This document shows, one piece after another, positions 46,227 to 57,669 of a stretch of 64,000 bases of DNA (its first letter is position 1; every line of letters starts with the position of its first letter). The translations under genes were made by a program, and so were the position numbers. The notes below the pieces were generated by a model, which made no database searches, was not told the origin of the DNA, and saw only the letters and a list, made by a program, of their open reading frames with translations. The stretch comes from Maratus speciosus. Taxonomy: Eukaryota > Arthropoda > Arachnida > Araneae > Salticidae. The stretch is from NCBI GenBank assembly GCA_963932465.1, contig OZ010787.1:11591284-11655283 (forward strand), written 5' to 3'.

Positions 46227-49200
46227 ATGGGTATTAAAATTGTTCAGTGGAATTGCAGGAGTATATTGAACAAAGACCCCTGGCTCAAGTGTCCTCTGTT
46301 CGCCTCTGCGGATATTTTGGTTCTCCAAGAGACTTTTTTAGCTTCAGACAAGTCCCTGGTTATCCCGGGTAAAGTTGTGTATCGTTTGGATAGGGTGGAC
46401 CGCCCGGGTGGTGGTCTTGCCATTGCGGTGAACTCCGCGTGGTCTTCTCAGCAGCTGAACCTCGCAAACTACAGTTGGGCCAATGAAGTGATGGGTATTC
46501 AGGTTTTCTTGAACTCGGGGCTGCTTAATATTGTTAATATTTATTCCTCGTCGGGTCTGGTGGTGTCTGACCTTGATGAAATCTGTCGCTCCTTGTCTGG
46601 TAGTTCTTTCATTTTGGGTGACTTTAATCTTCACCATTCGATGTGGGGTTCCCCGGTGTCGTCCCGGGCCAGTGAGCACTTTGTTGGATGGATCTCGGAC
46701 AGTCCATTTTGTTTAATGAATACTACTGAGCACACGCACATGGCCCCCAATGGCTCTCGTCTCTAATAGATTTGTCGCTCTGTTCTCCGGACCTTTATGC
46801 TTGTTCCACGCTGTCTGTGGTTGAGGATTTGTATGATAGTGATCATTTCCCGATTGCTATCTCGGTTGACCTTCGGTCGCCGCCTCTTCCTTGTTACACT
46901 CTTTATAACTGGTCGCTGATCTGCCGGGAAATCAATAACAACCTTCACTCTCTTTCTGAAATTGATTATGATGCCTTCCAGTCGATGGTCCATAGTGCCA
47001 TGTCGAAGTTCAGCTTTGTTCGTCCTGGTCCGTCGAAGTCCCTCCCGGTCTGGTGGTCTACCAGGTGTAGTAACCTCAGCAAGCAGAAGAAGTTTTTGTT
47101 GAAGCGGGCCCGTCTGCTGGTCTCAAGTGATTATTGGATTAAGTACAAGAGGACGTCGGCTAAGCTTCGTCAGGTTGTCAAAGAGTCTAAGCGGCGGTTC
47201 TGGGATAAGATGTGCTGCGATGCAGGGGACCCTCGTCTCCTGTATAAAGTCTTTCAAAAAATTAAAAATCGCTCAAGTTCCCCTGCTAGCTCCCATTTTC
47301 TCCTACAGGGGGCTGACTCGTCTGGTGCAGATGCGGTATCTCAGGCTGAAATCTTGGCCGACCACTTCAGTGCGGACTGCGATCATGAGCCAATTCCTCT
47401 CACATATGGGGAAGAAGGCAGTTCCTCTCTCAACGGCCTTTTCACGTTACCGGAATTGAAAGATGCCATCCATCGCACAAAAACCTCCACCCCTGGGGAA
47501 GACAAGATTAGTGCTGCGCTTTTTAAAGGCTTAGATGACCTCGCGCTTGATCGTCTGCTGCAGCTCTTCAATGAAAGTTGGACTTCTGGTGACATTCCGT
47601 CGAGTTGGACTTCAGCTGTGATTCTGCCGATACCTAAACCTGGGAAACTAAAAACACATGCCTCCTCGTATCGCCCTATTGCCTTGACTTCGGTCATGTG
47701 CAAAATCTGCGAGAGGATGATTTCAAAGCGGATTACTCGTCTCCTCCTCGAAAATAAGATCCTTCATAGTAGACATCTGGGGTTCCAACCATTTCGTGAT
47801 AGCCATACGGCGCTGACGATGCTGCATCTCGATATTCATCAGGCTAGGAGGGAGAAGAAGTATATCTTGGGGGTTGCCCTTGACCTTCAGGCAGCATACG
47901 ATTCGGTCTATACCGACGGGTTAATTTACAAGTGTGCTCAGATCGGCATATCTGGCCGTATGCTTCGCTGGCTTCACTGCTTTTTATCCGACAGATCCAT
48001 TAAAGTAGCTTGGAGAGGTGTCACATCGTCTACCCGGATCCTTCGTAGAGGGGTTCCTCAAGGGGCGGTGTTAAGCCCTACTCTGTTTACAATCTTTATG
48101 GCGGACTTTTTTGAAATTTTGGAGGGCCTCGGCATCAAATTTTTAATCTATGCAGATGACATCTTTGTCTACTGTGATTGTGCCTCTTTGGAGTCCTGCT
48201 GGACTAGATTGCAAGAAGCCTTAAGGCTGATCATGCAGTGGTGTAATTACTGGAAGTTATCTATAAGACCGGATAAGTGTCAGGCTATCAACCTCTCGAG
48301 AAGATTAGGGGATTGTGATTCTCATTTCAGTGTCAATGGAGGAATCATCGAGTGGTGCTCAGAAATTAAGTTTCTTGGGTTCTATGTGGCTCAACGGGGC
48401 GGCTTCCGTAAACATGCGGAATACCTCAGAAAGAAACTGTTCTCAAGAATAAATATTTTAAAGTCTTTGGCTCAGAAAAGGTATGGTGCAAGGTCATTCC
48501 ACCTGCTCACCTTGGTTTCGGCATCCATTCGTAGTATCATGGAGTACGGTGCTGCTGTTCTTAATTTAGCCTGTCCTTCATTTTTCCAAAAACTGGAGGT
48601 TCTTCAGACGAGCGCCCTTAGGGTGGCGTTGGGCCTGCCGAAGTGGACCCCTAACCTAGTATTAAGAAAACACGCTGATGCTTTCCCTATTATCGACAGG
48701 ATTGGTATTTTGGCTTTTGGATTCTGGATCAAGCACCTGGCCTTGGGTAGTTGGTCTCCTCTGTTCGAGGCACGGGATGCGAGTCTGGCATCGATCACTT
48801 CTAATATCTCTTGTGTTTCTGATACTTTTAATGAGTTGAATTGCCGTCCAGATCATCTTCTAGGCTTTCAAATCCCGCTGCCTATGAATGTGAATGCGAT
48901 TCATATTGTTACTTCGGGTCTTTCTTTTCAGAGTAAGAATATGGCTGCTCCCATGTTGGCTCCCTTGTTTTCGGAATTTATCGAGAATTTCTCTGGCTCT
49001 TGGGAAATTATAGCCACTGATGCATCTAAGACAACTTCGATCACTGGGATAGCAGGCTGTTCGGCTATTGGTCATTTTGGGTACCGGGTTTCCCAGGTGA
49101 ATTCGATTTTCACTGCGGAGGCTCTTGCTGTTGGCATGGCTATCGATGAGTTAGTCTCTTTGTCTCGTCCGGTCTTGATTCTCTCGGATAGCTTGTCTGT

Positions 49201-49834
49201 CCTCTCTGCTCTTCAGTCGATCTCTCTTAAGTCTCCTAAGGTCATCATCTGGCTGCATAATAAAATCATGAGGGTGTCGTCTCTCTCTCCTTCTATTCAT
49301 CTGTACTGGGTTCCGGGTCACCGGGGGATCCCCCTTAATGAAAGGGCTGACTTTCTTGCAAGAAGTGTTAGTGATTCTGACATTTTGATTGATTGGATCG
49401 CTCCGGAGGATTTAATCTATGCCTATAAGATGAAGGTCAAGCAGCGGTTTGGTCAGCTGTATGAGTCTGGTAAATATTTCTCGTCGCACGGGGACATTCC
49501 TAATGTTAAGCGTACTCATGGTTGGGCCGGCAATAGGAGAGATGATGTTTTGATTACTCGGCTCCTCTGTAGAATGTTGATAACTCCTGAGATGTTAGCT
49601 CGTTTCAAGCTTCTTTCTGACGGTAGCTGCCGTACGTGTGGTGTGTCTGACTCCTTGGAGCACGTTTTATTTTTTTGCCCTAGGTATCGGTCTCAGCGTA
49701 GCCGATGTTGGGATAATGCTGTTTTGAATAGCGAGTGCTTTAAGTCTTTTGTGTGTTTTATAAAAAAGTTTTGTGATTGTCATGGGTTCCGTGCGTCTAC
49801 TCTGAACTTTCTTCATAGTATTGATCGGTTCTAG
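46227..49834 (+). pseudogene. Non-LTR ORF2: endonuclease, reverse transcriptase and RNase H, one frameshift
   Basis: The start is ATG 46227 (MGIKIVQWNCRS). Residues 1-180 hold the APE endonuclease (QWNCRS, LQETFL, GDFNLHH). A one-base frameshift near 46765 follows SRL; the other frame resumes at LIDLSLCSPDLYAC and SDHFPIAI, the last endonuclease motifs. The RT follows with SYRPIALTSVMCKI, LGFQPFRDSHTAL, VALDLQAAYDSV, GVPQGAVLSPTLF and the catalytic FLIYADDIFVY. RNase H shows IATDAS, FTAEALAVGMA, ILSDSLSVL and YWVPGHRGIPLNERAD, so all catalytic acidic residues are visible. A C-terminal CCHC-like cluster (CRTCGVSDSLEHVLFFC) closes it. About 1200 residues. The product would nick the target DNA and copy its RNA there. 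Confidence 0.92.
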
Positions 49835-50059
49835 TGGTGTGCTGTTCGCTTTTTCTTGTTTCATGTGCTTATTTTATCCACTGCTCGTGCTAGAGTGTTC
49901 ATTCGTGACTGGACTTTTGGATCATTCGGGATAAAAGCCTTGCTGCTATAGATCCCAAAGCTCACCCAACTCAAACCAAAACGCCAAGACATCTTTACAA
50001 CTCTGCCATTGTCGCCAAGCTAATGTTTGTTGGCTTTGACAAGCTGTTTTCATGATATT

Positions 50060-50225
50060 TCTTTATTGAACCCTTGTTGGGCCCTCCATGATCGAGTGGT
50101 TAAGACACCACTCCGCTTATCGCTTGCGAGCGTAGGAGAGGTGCCTAATTCAACCGCTGGCGATATCCTGGCTATAGCGCCTAGAATATATATATGTGTG
50201 GAGATCGGCTATACCTGTAATATTT
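50060..50225 (+). repeat. tRNA-derived SINE-like sequence
   Basis: CCATGATCGAGTGGTTAAGA resembles the A-box region of a class II tRNA. A long variable arm (CGCTTGCGAGCG) follows, then a degraded B box (CTAATTCAACCGC). The sequence is related to the better preserved copy at 59461: both contain GAGTGGTTAAG and ATCGCTTG(A/C)GAGCGTAGGA. Confidence 0.6.
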
Positions 50226-50231
50226 AAAAAA

Positions 50232-50436
50232 GTGCTAAAATATTGTATCCCTAAAATGTGCAACGATGCTGCTGAAATATGAAGATCTCAGCGACATCTG
50301 CAGGATATTTTCTACAACTGCAAGATATTGCTAGTCTATACAATGTAATACGAAAATCCCGCAGATGTCGCTGCGATCGACACTTGGGATTTTAGCAGTA
50401 TCGTCGCACATTTAAGGGATACAAATTTTTAGCACT
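50232..50436. mobile_element. Palindromic MITE (205 bp)
   Basis: The left arm begins AGTGCTAAAATATTGTATCC and contains AGCGACATCTGC. The right arm has GCAGATGTCGCTGCG and ends TTTTTAGCACT in inverse. Arms are about 80 bp with an unpaired centre around 50310-50345. The target duplication is unclear. Confidence 0.75.
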
Positions 50437-50779
50437 GTTTGGGTTTGGATAGCATACAGTGAGCAAAAAAAGTATTTGCACGCAGACGACTTTTTGCATA
50501 AGTAACCACATGACGTCACATGACGTTGCACATGACGTCACATGTCTAGCATCACTTTATATGGCGCCCAAACATAAGCGAATGTGGTACTCTCCATTTG
50601 ACTTATTAGGTTTATTTGCACTATTATACTAAAAATAAGAAAGATCTAAATTAAACAGAAAAATAACACGTGCTTTTAACGGCAAACGGGCAGTTCTGTG
50701 CTCCACGTGTGTGCTCCAGATACAATAGTATCAGTCGTTGCTAATAGCAACGTGACGTCAATGCAAGGGGTCTATAAAG

Positions 50780-53065
50780 CAAAGGGTCTAGCCGGATAAG
50801 CATAGCGAAATGGCCCCCACGGCTTATGTTTGAAATAACATGTGTGGTAATAAGGCTCACCATGAGAATACAATATAGAGTGTTTTTAGCCCCTGACCTT
50901 GAACTGCCCTTGAGAAAATCGGGGAAGTTTGCGCCGGCGCTACATTTTTTCAAATACGTTTTTCTCAAAAATTACAAAAGTTAAAAAAATGAAACTAAAG
51001 CCAATTGTTGAAGAATATATTAGTTCACATCATATATTTTTTTCACATTTTTACACAAATTTTAACCTAGAAAAATAAACAAAAATATTTAAAAAAATAT
51101 ATATTCATGTAGTAATTTTACACTTACACTTAGCAAAAAATTACAGAATAATGCTCAAAGTATGTACTTTTATGGAAAAAAATTTCGTTAAAATCGAAGA
51201 TGCGCTTTTTGAGTTATAAAAAAAATAATGTTAGCAACTTGCTAAAATATTCGTAACGTTCCTTGTTTGCATATGCAGAAATACGCTACTATCAATGCAT
51301 TGGTCGATTCGTGACATTTCCACTCGGGCAGAATGCGCAGTGCGCCAAAAATAAGATAATGTTACCATACATACCACTTTCCTATAGGTTTGTTTCGTGT
51401 TTGTAAATATTCTGTTATTTTGGCGTACTGCGTATCCTTCTCGCGTAACAACATCAAGAAATGACAAACAAATTGGTAACATTTGCCTAGCATGATTTTC
51501 ACGTAGAAGAAGGCTATGGGGTTGTACAGTGTACATATATAACGTATAACTTTAGGGGGGAGTGTATGTATGTGTGTGTGGGGTCTGGCACGTGACATCG
51601 GAAGATACCTGTAGGGGGAAGGGGTGTTGTGATTTCATATCATTATCATTTTTGATCAAACCAAAATTTACTTTTTTGGTATCTTTTTTTTACATCTGTA
51701 ATCTTAAATTTTTTAAAGTCTGTTTTCTTCTTTTTATGGAAATACAAAGTTTTTATTAAAACCCTTGAATGATTATAAAACAATTCATTCCAAAATATGG
51801 AATAACCCAACGTTCGCCATTGATATTCTCCTGCCATATGGTATATAATTCGTTGTTAGAGAAACCAGATTCAAAAAGATACTTGTTATTTTTGTTACTA
51901 AAAAATGGGGAAGAATGTTTTCCACCTGTTTTGTTTACAAGAAGTCCTGTTTAGCCCAGTACAAGGGCGAAGTGCAAGAAGACAATACTACTGTTCAATG
52001 CATTATGTAACAAAGACCTATTATTAAAAAATTTTAAATAATATTTCTTTAAAATGATATTTGATATAAAGTTATTTCTTATATAACAATGATATTTTAT
52101 GAATTTCTTCTCTTTATTTAAATCAGTAAAGTATGCGAATAAAAAATGTACAACCATACCTGTATATCATTGAAACGTATAAAAAGAAAAAAAAAAGGAA
52201 AAACAAATGTAAAAATAAAGAATTTTTAGACACTGATAACAATATTATTAGGGAGAAAGGGATTCGAGGAACGATAACTTCTGATATCGGAAATTTGGGA
52301 GGGGGTCTGAAATTGCCAAAAAGTTGATAACCTTATATATTTACAGCCCCTATTCAGCTTCACCCGCACAATCGACTAGACCATTGACTTGATATTATTA
52401 CGCGAGAAGGATGCACAGTACGCCAAAAAAACAGAATATTTATAAACACGGAACAAACCTATAGGGAAGTGATATGCATGGAAACATTCTCTTATTTTGG
52501 CGCACTGCGGATCCTGCCCGAGTGGAAATGTCACGAATCGACCATTGCATTGATAGTAGCGTATTTCTGCAAATACAAACAGGGAAGGTTACGAATATTT
52601 TAGCAAGTTGCTAGCATTAATTTTTTTATAACTCAAAAAGCGCATCTTCGATTTTAACGAAATTTTTTTTCTTAAAAGTACATACTTTGAGCATTATTTT
52701 GTAATTTTTTGGTTGGTGTAAGTATAAAATTACTACATTAATAATTTTTTCAAAAATATTTTTGTTTATTTTTCTATTTTAAAGTTTGTGTAAAAATAAG
52801 AAAAAAAATATATGATGTGAACTAATATATTCTTCAATAATTGGCGTTGGTTTCATTTTTTTAACTTTAGTACTTTTTGAGAAAACGTATTTGAAAAATA
52901 GGAGCGCCGGCGCATATTTCCCCGATTATCTCAAGGGCAGTTCAAGGTCAGGGGCTAAAAACACTCTATATTGTATTCTCAAGGTGAGCCTTATTACCAC
53001 ACCTGCTATTTAAAATATCGGCCGTGGGGGGCCATTTCGCTATGCTTATCCGGCTAGACCCTTTG
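50780..53065. mobile_element. Non-autonomous element with ~690-bp TIRs inside Tc1
   Basis: Tips are CAAAGGGTCTAGCCGGATAA and the inverse. The arms (50780-51470 and 52380-53065) are inverted copies along their length, for example CCCTGACCTTGAACTGCCCT and TTCTCGCGTAA with their inverses. A central 0.9 kb is unpaired. No protein is encoded and no convincing target duplication is seen, so the superfamily is unknown. Confidence 0.88.
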
Positions 53066-53390
53066 ATACTATTCTCTTAATTATTCATTTATTTAAATAA
53101 GAAGAAAATAAAAATAACTACCCATTTTCCTTAAACAGTAATATTACACATTTAAAAAAATTAATTAATATTTTCTCATACCTAAAAAGTATTTTCACAA
53201 GAAGCATTGACTCTTAAAAAAGGCATTAAATGTGAACATTATGCAAATGTTTAGCATATCAGTCCCGCAGTACATTAGCCCTGCACTTTAAAGTCATGTA
53301 ATATATTAACTGGAGCAGGGATTCTGGGGAGTTTTTGTTTTAATGGCGCCGTAAACGTGTGAACTGTCTGTTGCTGTGAGAAGATTATAT

Positions 53391-53693
53391 TTCTTCACAA
53401 TTCTGGATTAAGTTACCGAGGAATAGGTAAAAAATGAAATCTGAACTTTTCTAGCGTTCGTTATGTAATTAAGAAGAAAAAAAGAAACTAGTTCGACAAT
53501 AAATAAGCCGCGAACTGGGCGTCCAAGAAAGCTAAATACCAGGCAAAGGAGAGCCATCATAAAAGAATCTTCTAAAAACCCCTTTCTAAGTGCCCGAGAA
53601 TTGGCTGTTGATGTCGCTTCAACGTCGGGAACAATAGTTACACCACAATCAATTAGAAATATTCTTTATGATGCAAATATTCGAGGAAGAGCC
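53391..53693 (+). pseudogene. Tc1 transposase, N-terminal part
   Basis: Reads KIIFLHNSGLSYRGIGKK, then a broken stretch with stops, then the GRPRKLN (AT-hook-like) motif, RQRRAIIKESSKNPF, SARELAVDVAS and PQSIRNILYDANIRGRA. These are the paired helix-turn-helix domains that bind the TIRs. The frame is cut at 53693 by the gypsy element and continues at 57670. Confidence 0.8.
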
Positions 53694-53867
53694 TGTACCA
53701 TTAATAAACATAAGATATGATGAGATTACTTAAGCAGAACTTAGCTTTTAATAACTACGAAGTACATCGTGAACGGTAAATGTTCACACCATGTCAACAA
53801 CCTCAAGGTGTTGCCAATCCATGAAACATAACAGAGTGTTGCCACTAACAACAAGAAGAATATCACA
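53694..53867 (-). repeat. Gypsy 3' LTR (left copy)
   Basis: 174 bp, starting TGTACCATTAATAAACATAA and ending AATATCACA. Differs from the right copy at five positions. Short for a gypsy LTR. Confidence 0.93.
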
Positions 53868-53884
53868 TTCACCCCCCCCCCCCT
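53868..53884 (-). promoter_or_regulatory. Polypurine tract next to the 3' LTR
   Basis: On the coding strand this reads a run of G followed by TGAA directly before the LTR, the expected position of the plus-strand primer. Confidence 0.65.
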
Positions 53885-53906
53885 TTAATATTACATTATG
53901 ATTAAT

Positions 53907-56900
53907 TCAGTCCCAGATATAGTCCTTTAAGTAAGCAGGAGGTTGTCTGGGACGAACTGGACGCAATGATACAGTGTCCAAATTCTTTTTAGTCACAAAT
54001 TCTGAAGTTATAACAGAGTCCGAATTTATTGGCTGCACATCATCTTCTACTAGAGGATCTTTTTCTGTATTCTCGTCAGCGGGTTTGGGAGTTTCTCCTT
54101 TCGGAGCTAAGTGTCTAATAGAAACAGTTGTCTCTCTTCCATCAGCAAGTCTTACATGGGCATAGTCGGGGTTAGCTTCAATTAGCTGCACCTCTTGAAC
54201 AAGTGGCTCATACTTGCTCATCCGTACTTGGTTCTTCAATAGAGCTGGTCCAGGGTGAGTGAGCCAAGTGGGGATGGAGCAACCATTATGCGACCTTCGA
54301 GGGTGGGAAAACATTCTTTCATGGGGATTGGCGTTGGTAGCTGTACATAGCAAAGATCTAATTGAATGGAGAGCTGCTTGTATGACTTCCTCCCACTGTT
54401 CCGTCCTCATATTATTGGATCGCAAGGTTAGTTGTATGCTTTTCCATATTATTCCGTTATAACGTTCCACATGTCCATTTTCTGACGGATTATAAGGTGT
54501 TGTACGACTCGTGGCTATTCCATGAGACACTAAAAATGTTTTTAGCTCATGGGACATGAACGCAGGACCTCTGTCCGAGTGGATAAATGAAGGCATTCCA
54601 AAAACGGAAAAAATGTTCTTCAGATGTAATATTACAGTTGATGCAGAAATCTCACTACAAGGAATGGCAAATGGAAATCTGGAGAACTCATCCACTACTG
54701 TTAAAATATAACGATTTCTTGAGACACTAGGGAGAGGCCCTTTAAAGTCAAGGTTCAACCTTTCAAATGGGGAAGTAGTTTTCACAAGCGTTCCTACATT
54801 TTTTGCAAATCTGGGCTTCAACTCATTGCGTACTAGACAAGAATTTGTGACTTTTCTTACCTCTTCTAAGGAAAAGGGAAGGTTCTTGCAACGAATCCAG
54901 TGGTGCATTCGTGTCACCCCAGGATGACAAAGAGAGTTGTGCAGGTCCTTCAAGTCAACTCTGGAAGTTAGCGCACCTGTTATAAGAGATAAAGTGTCAG
55001 CCATTACATTTTGTTTCCCAGGACCATAAATAATGTCAAACTTAAAACTGGCTAGTTCAAGTCTCCAACGGATTAATTTTTCATTTTTAATTTTGCTGCT
55101 GTGTCGCTGATCGAATACAAATGAGACTGCTTGTTGATCAGTAAACACCTCAAAATGCTTTCCCATCAAGAAATGTCTCCTATGTCAAAGGGATTCTACA
55201 ATGGCATACGCCTCTTTTTCTGGTGAAGAATGTCTCAGTTCAGATGCACTTAATGTTCTTGAGAAAAAAGCCACGGGACGGCCAGCTTGGCTCAAGGTAG
55301 CACCAATTGCAAAGTCTGATGAATCCGTTTCGACTCTAAAAGGTATGCCATCTTCAATTGTTGCCAAGGTAGCATTCACCACATCATCTTTCAGAAAATT
55401 AAAGGTTGATACTGCTTCTGTAGAGAGAGGGAACTGTTTCTTTCCTAATAAGGGACGTATCTTCTCTGAAAAGCCTGGGATCCACCGACAATAATGGGCA
55501 AACATACCCAAAGCACGTTGTAAAGCAGAAGAGTCTCTAGGAACAGGCATATCCAGTAACGGTTTTAGTCTTTCAGGATCTGGTTTAATTGTACCATCAC
55601 GAACGATATAGCCCAGTAACCGGACAGAATTTGTTGAATAGGTACACTTTTCTTCATTTAAGGTCAAATTAAATTTCTTTGCCACAGTCAAGAATTTTTT
55701 TAGGTTGTCATCATGTTTCTTTTGATCTTTGCCACAAACAGTTACATCATCAATAAATGGATACGTAAGATCAAGGCCTTCATCCTAAATAATGCTATCA
55801 ATGACTCTTTGAAAACAGGCTACTCCATTGGTAACACCAAAAGGAACGCGCAAAAACTGGTATAATTTCCTACAAGCTTCAAAAGCTGTGTAATGTCTTT
55901 TACTATCCAGAATAGGGATTTGATGATAGGCACTTTGCAGATCAATTTTGCTAAATACTTTATTTTTCGAAATTTTCAAAATTATCTCTTCAATCTTAGG
56001 TAGAGGATAGGCATCAAGCAAAGTGTACTTGTTAATGGTCTGCGAGTAGTCAACCATCATTCTAGGCTTATGATTTTCTCCTCTAATCACGAATGCTTGA
56101 GCCCGCCACGGTGAATTACTTGGTTCAATGACACCCTTCTGGAGAAGTTTCTGAATTTCCATTGCCATAAAGTTATTGTCTTCATCGGTATGACGTCTTG
56201 ACTTTGTCACCACAGGCCTACAATCCGGGTTCAAGTTAGAAAATAATGAAACAGGAGGTACTTGAGCTACAGCTAGAGAACAAATTGTTAATGAAGGTCT
56301 ATTGCCATCGAATCCAATCTCCACAGATGAATGTCCTTTTAAAATATCATGACCTATCAAAATGTCAGTACAAAGATCCTTCATAATTAAAAGTTCCACA
56401 TCTTGATAAGTGAAGTTTTCAATTTTCAAATTTACTCTACAAAAACCTACTGTTTCAGCGACCATCGAGGAGTTTGCCATGGATATTTTTCCAAAATATG
56501 GTTCAATTTTAGCTCTACATTTAGCCACATGTTTCTCATTAAGAAAACTTAGAGAGCTGCCTGTATCGATTAATGCATTGAGCTGGATATTGTTTACCGA
56601 TGCCTTAATGATTGATTTCTGGAGACAGTGACTAGATCCTGAAATAGCTGCCAATGTGTTTAAAGAAGCCACCACTTTTGAAGAGTTTCTACCTTGTCTA
56701 GATTTACACACTCGTTGATCATGTCCCTTTTTGCCACATTTTCTGCACATGACATCTCTTGCCGGACACATGGTTCGTGGATGGAAATCGCTTCCACAGA
56801 AAAAGCATTTTTGAGATCTTGAGGAGGGGAAAGCAGCCGATGTTTGTAGGCCCATTTCTTCTAGAAAATTCTGTTCACCCATAGCTGCAGATGGCACTGG

Positions 56901-57473
56901 GATGGAATTTCCCATATAAGAAGCTGCATGCACTTTAGCCAATTCAAGGGATCTGGCTTGTTCAAAAGCTTGATCAAGAGTCATCGAGGTATTTTCAAGA
57001 AGTCTTTGACGAATACGGGGACATTTTAAACCCCTTATGAAAGCATCCCTAATGTATTCTTTACAGTAATCTTCGGACTTTACGTCCGTGAAGTCACAAT
57101 CTTTGCTTAATTGATTTAAAATTTGTAAGTATTCGGCGACCGTTTCTCCGGTTTGTTGGTTTCGTATCGACAAGCAATGTCTAGCAAATATCACATTACG
57201 TTTCTTTATGAAAAGCGAATCTAGTGTCGTGGTGGCTTCAGCATAAGTCGTACAGTCATTAATGAACTGGTAAACATTTGAACTCACATAATTGCACAGT
57301 AAAGGTAATTTATTTACTTTAGCAATGCTTGTTATACCTTCTAGAAAGTTTGCAAAAGTTCTTTTCCAATGGCTACATTTTGCTTCCGCGTTTGAGCACA
57401 TGGGATCTACATCGAATCTTTCAGGCTTCAGTAGTTGCTCCATATTGTTTAATTTAAGAAGGTATGCATTCAA
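53907..57473 (-). pseudogene. Gypsy gag-pol polyprotein with two in-frame stops
   Basis: A single frame of about 1188 codons from ATG 57473 (MNAYLLKLNN) to 53907. Gag ends in two zinc knuckles (CFFCGSDFHPRTMC and CRKCGKKGHDQRVC). The protease has ALIDTGSSLSFL. RT shows PWRAQAFVIRG, FSKIDLQSAYHQIPI, a TAG stop at 55787-55785, and FIDDVTV. RNase H has FRVETDSSDFAIGA and EKEAYAIVESL, with a TGA stop at 55187-55185 before FTDQQAVSFVF. Integrase has an HHCC finger whose third or fourth ligand reads C-L-V-R instead of C-x-x-C, then DFKGPL, HSDRGPAF and ENGHVERYNG, so the DDE residues remain. The two nonsense codons and the Cys-to-Arg change make this copy inactive. Confidence 0.92.
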
Positions 57474-57478
57474 AAGGT

Positions 57479-57491
57479 TTCGTAGTTATTA
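57479..57491 (-). promoter_or_regulatory. Possible self-priming primer-binding site
   Basis: Four bases inside the 5' LTR boundary the coding strand reads TAATAACTACGAA. This is the exact complement of TTCGTAGTTATTA within the same LTR (57563-57551). No ordinary tRNA-type TGG primer site is visible. The arrangement resembles self-primed elements of the Tf1 type. Confidence 0.45.
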
Positions 57492-57495
57492 AAAT

Positions 57496-57669
57496 TGTAC
57501 TATTAATAAACATAAGATATGATGAGATTACTTAAGCAGAACTTAGCTTCTAATAACTACGAAGTACATCGTGAACGGTAGATGTTCACACCATGTCAAC
57601 AACCTCAAGGTGTTGCCAATCCATGAAACATAATAGAGTGTTGACACTAACAACAAGAAGAATATCACA
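57496..57669 (-). repeat. Gypsy 5' LTR (right copy)
   Basis: 174 bp, the same length as the left copy. Ends in AATATCACA directly before GAGACCC, where the Tc1 transposase frame resumes. Confidence 0.93.

Larger units (their letters stand above)
44544..49981 (+). mobile_element. Full-length non-LTR retrotransposon (5.4 kb), I-superfamily-like
   Basis: Bounded by an 11-bp target duplication CGCCAAGACAT (44533-44543 and 49982-49992). It has a 5' leader of about 235 bp, a gag-like ORF1, and an ORF2 with endonuclease, reverse transcriptase and RNase H. The 3' end has only a short AAAA before the duplication. An APE-type endonuclease with RNase H downstream of RT fits I-like clades. Codon use and GC content of the ORFs are clearly higher than the surroundings. 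One frameshift in each ORF indicates a fairly young copy that is probably no longer autonomous. Confidence 0.93.
53694..57669 (-). mobile_element. Gypsy (Ty3-type) LTR retrotransposon (4.0 kb) inside the Tc1 transposase
   Basis: Two 174-bp LTRs (53694-53867 and 57496-57669) differ at five sites, about 97% identity. The coding strand is minus, so the right LTR is the 5' one. One gag-pol frame fills the interior, with the order protease, RT, RNase H, integrase that defines Ty3/gypsy. Flanks GAGCC and GAGAC are compatible with a 5-bp duplication carrying one change. There is no env-like ORF. Confidence 0.93.

Noticed and set aside
46344..46993. Minus-strand open frames opposite the non-LTR ORF2
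   Set aside because: Antisense shadows of a clearly coding plus-strand frame.
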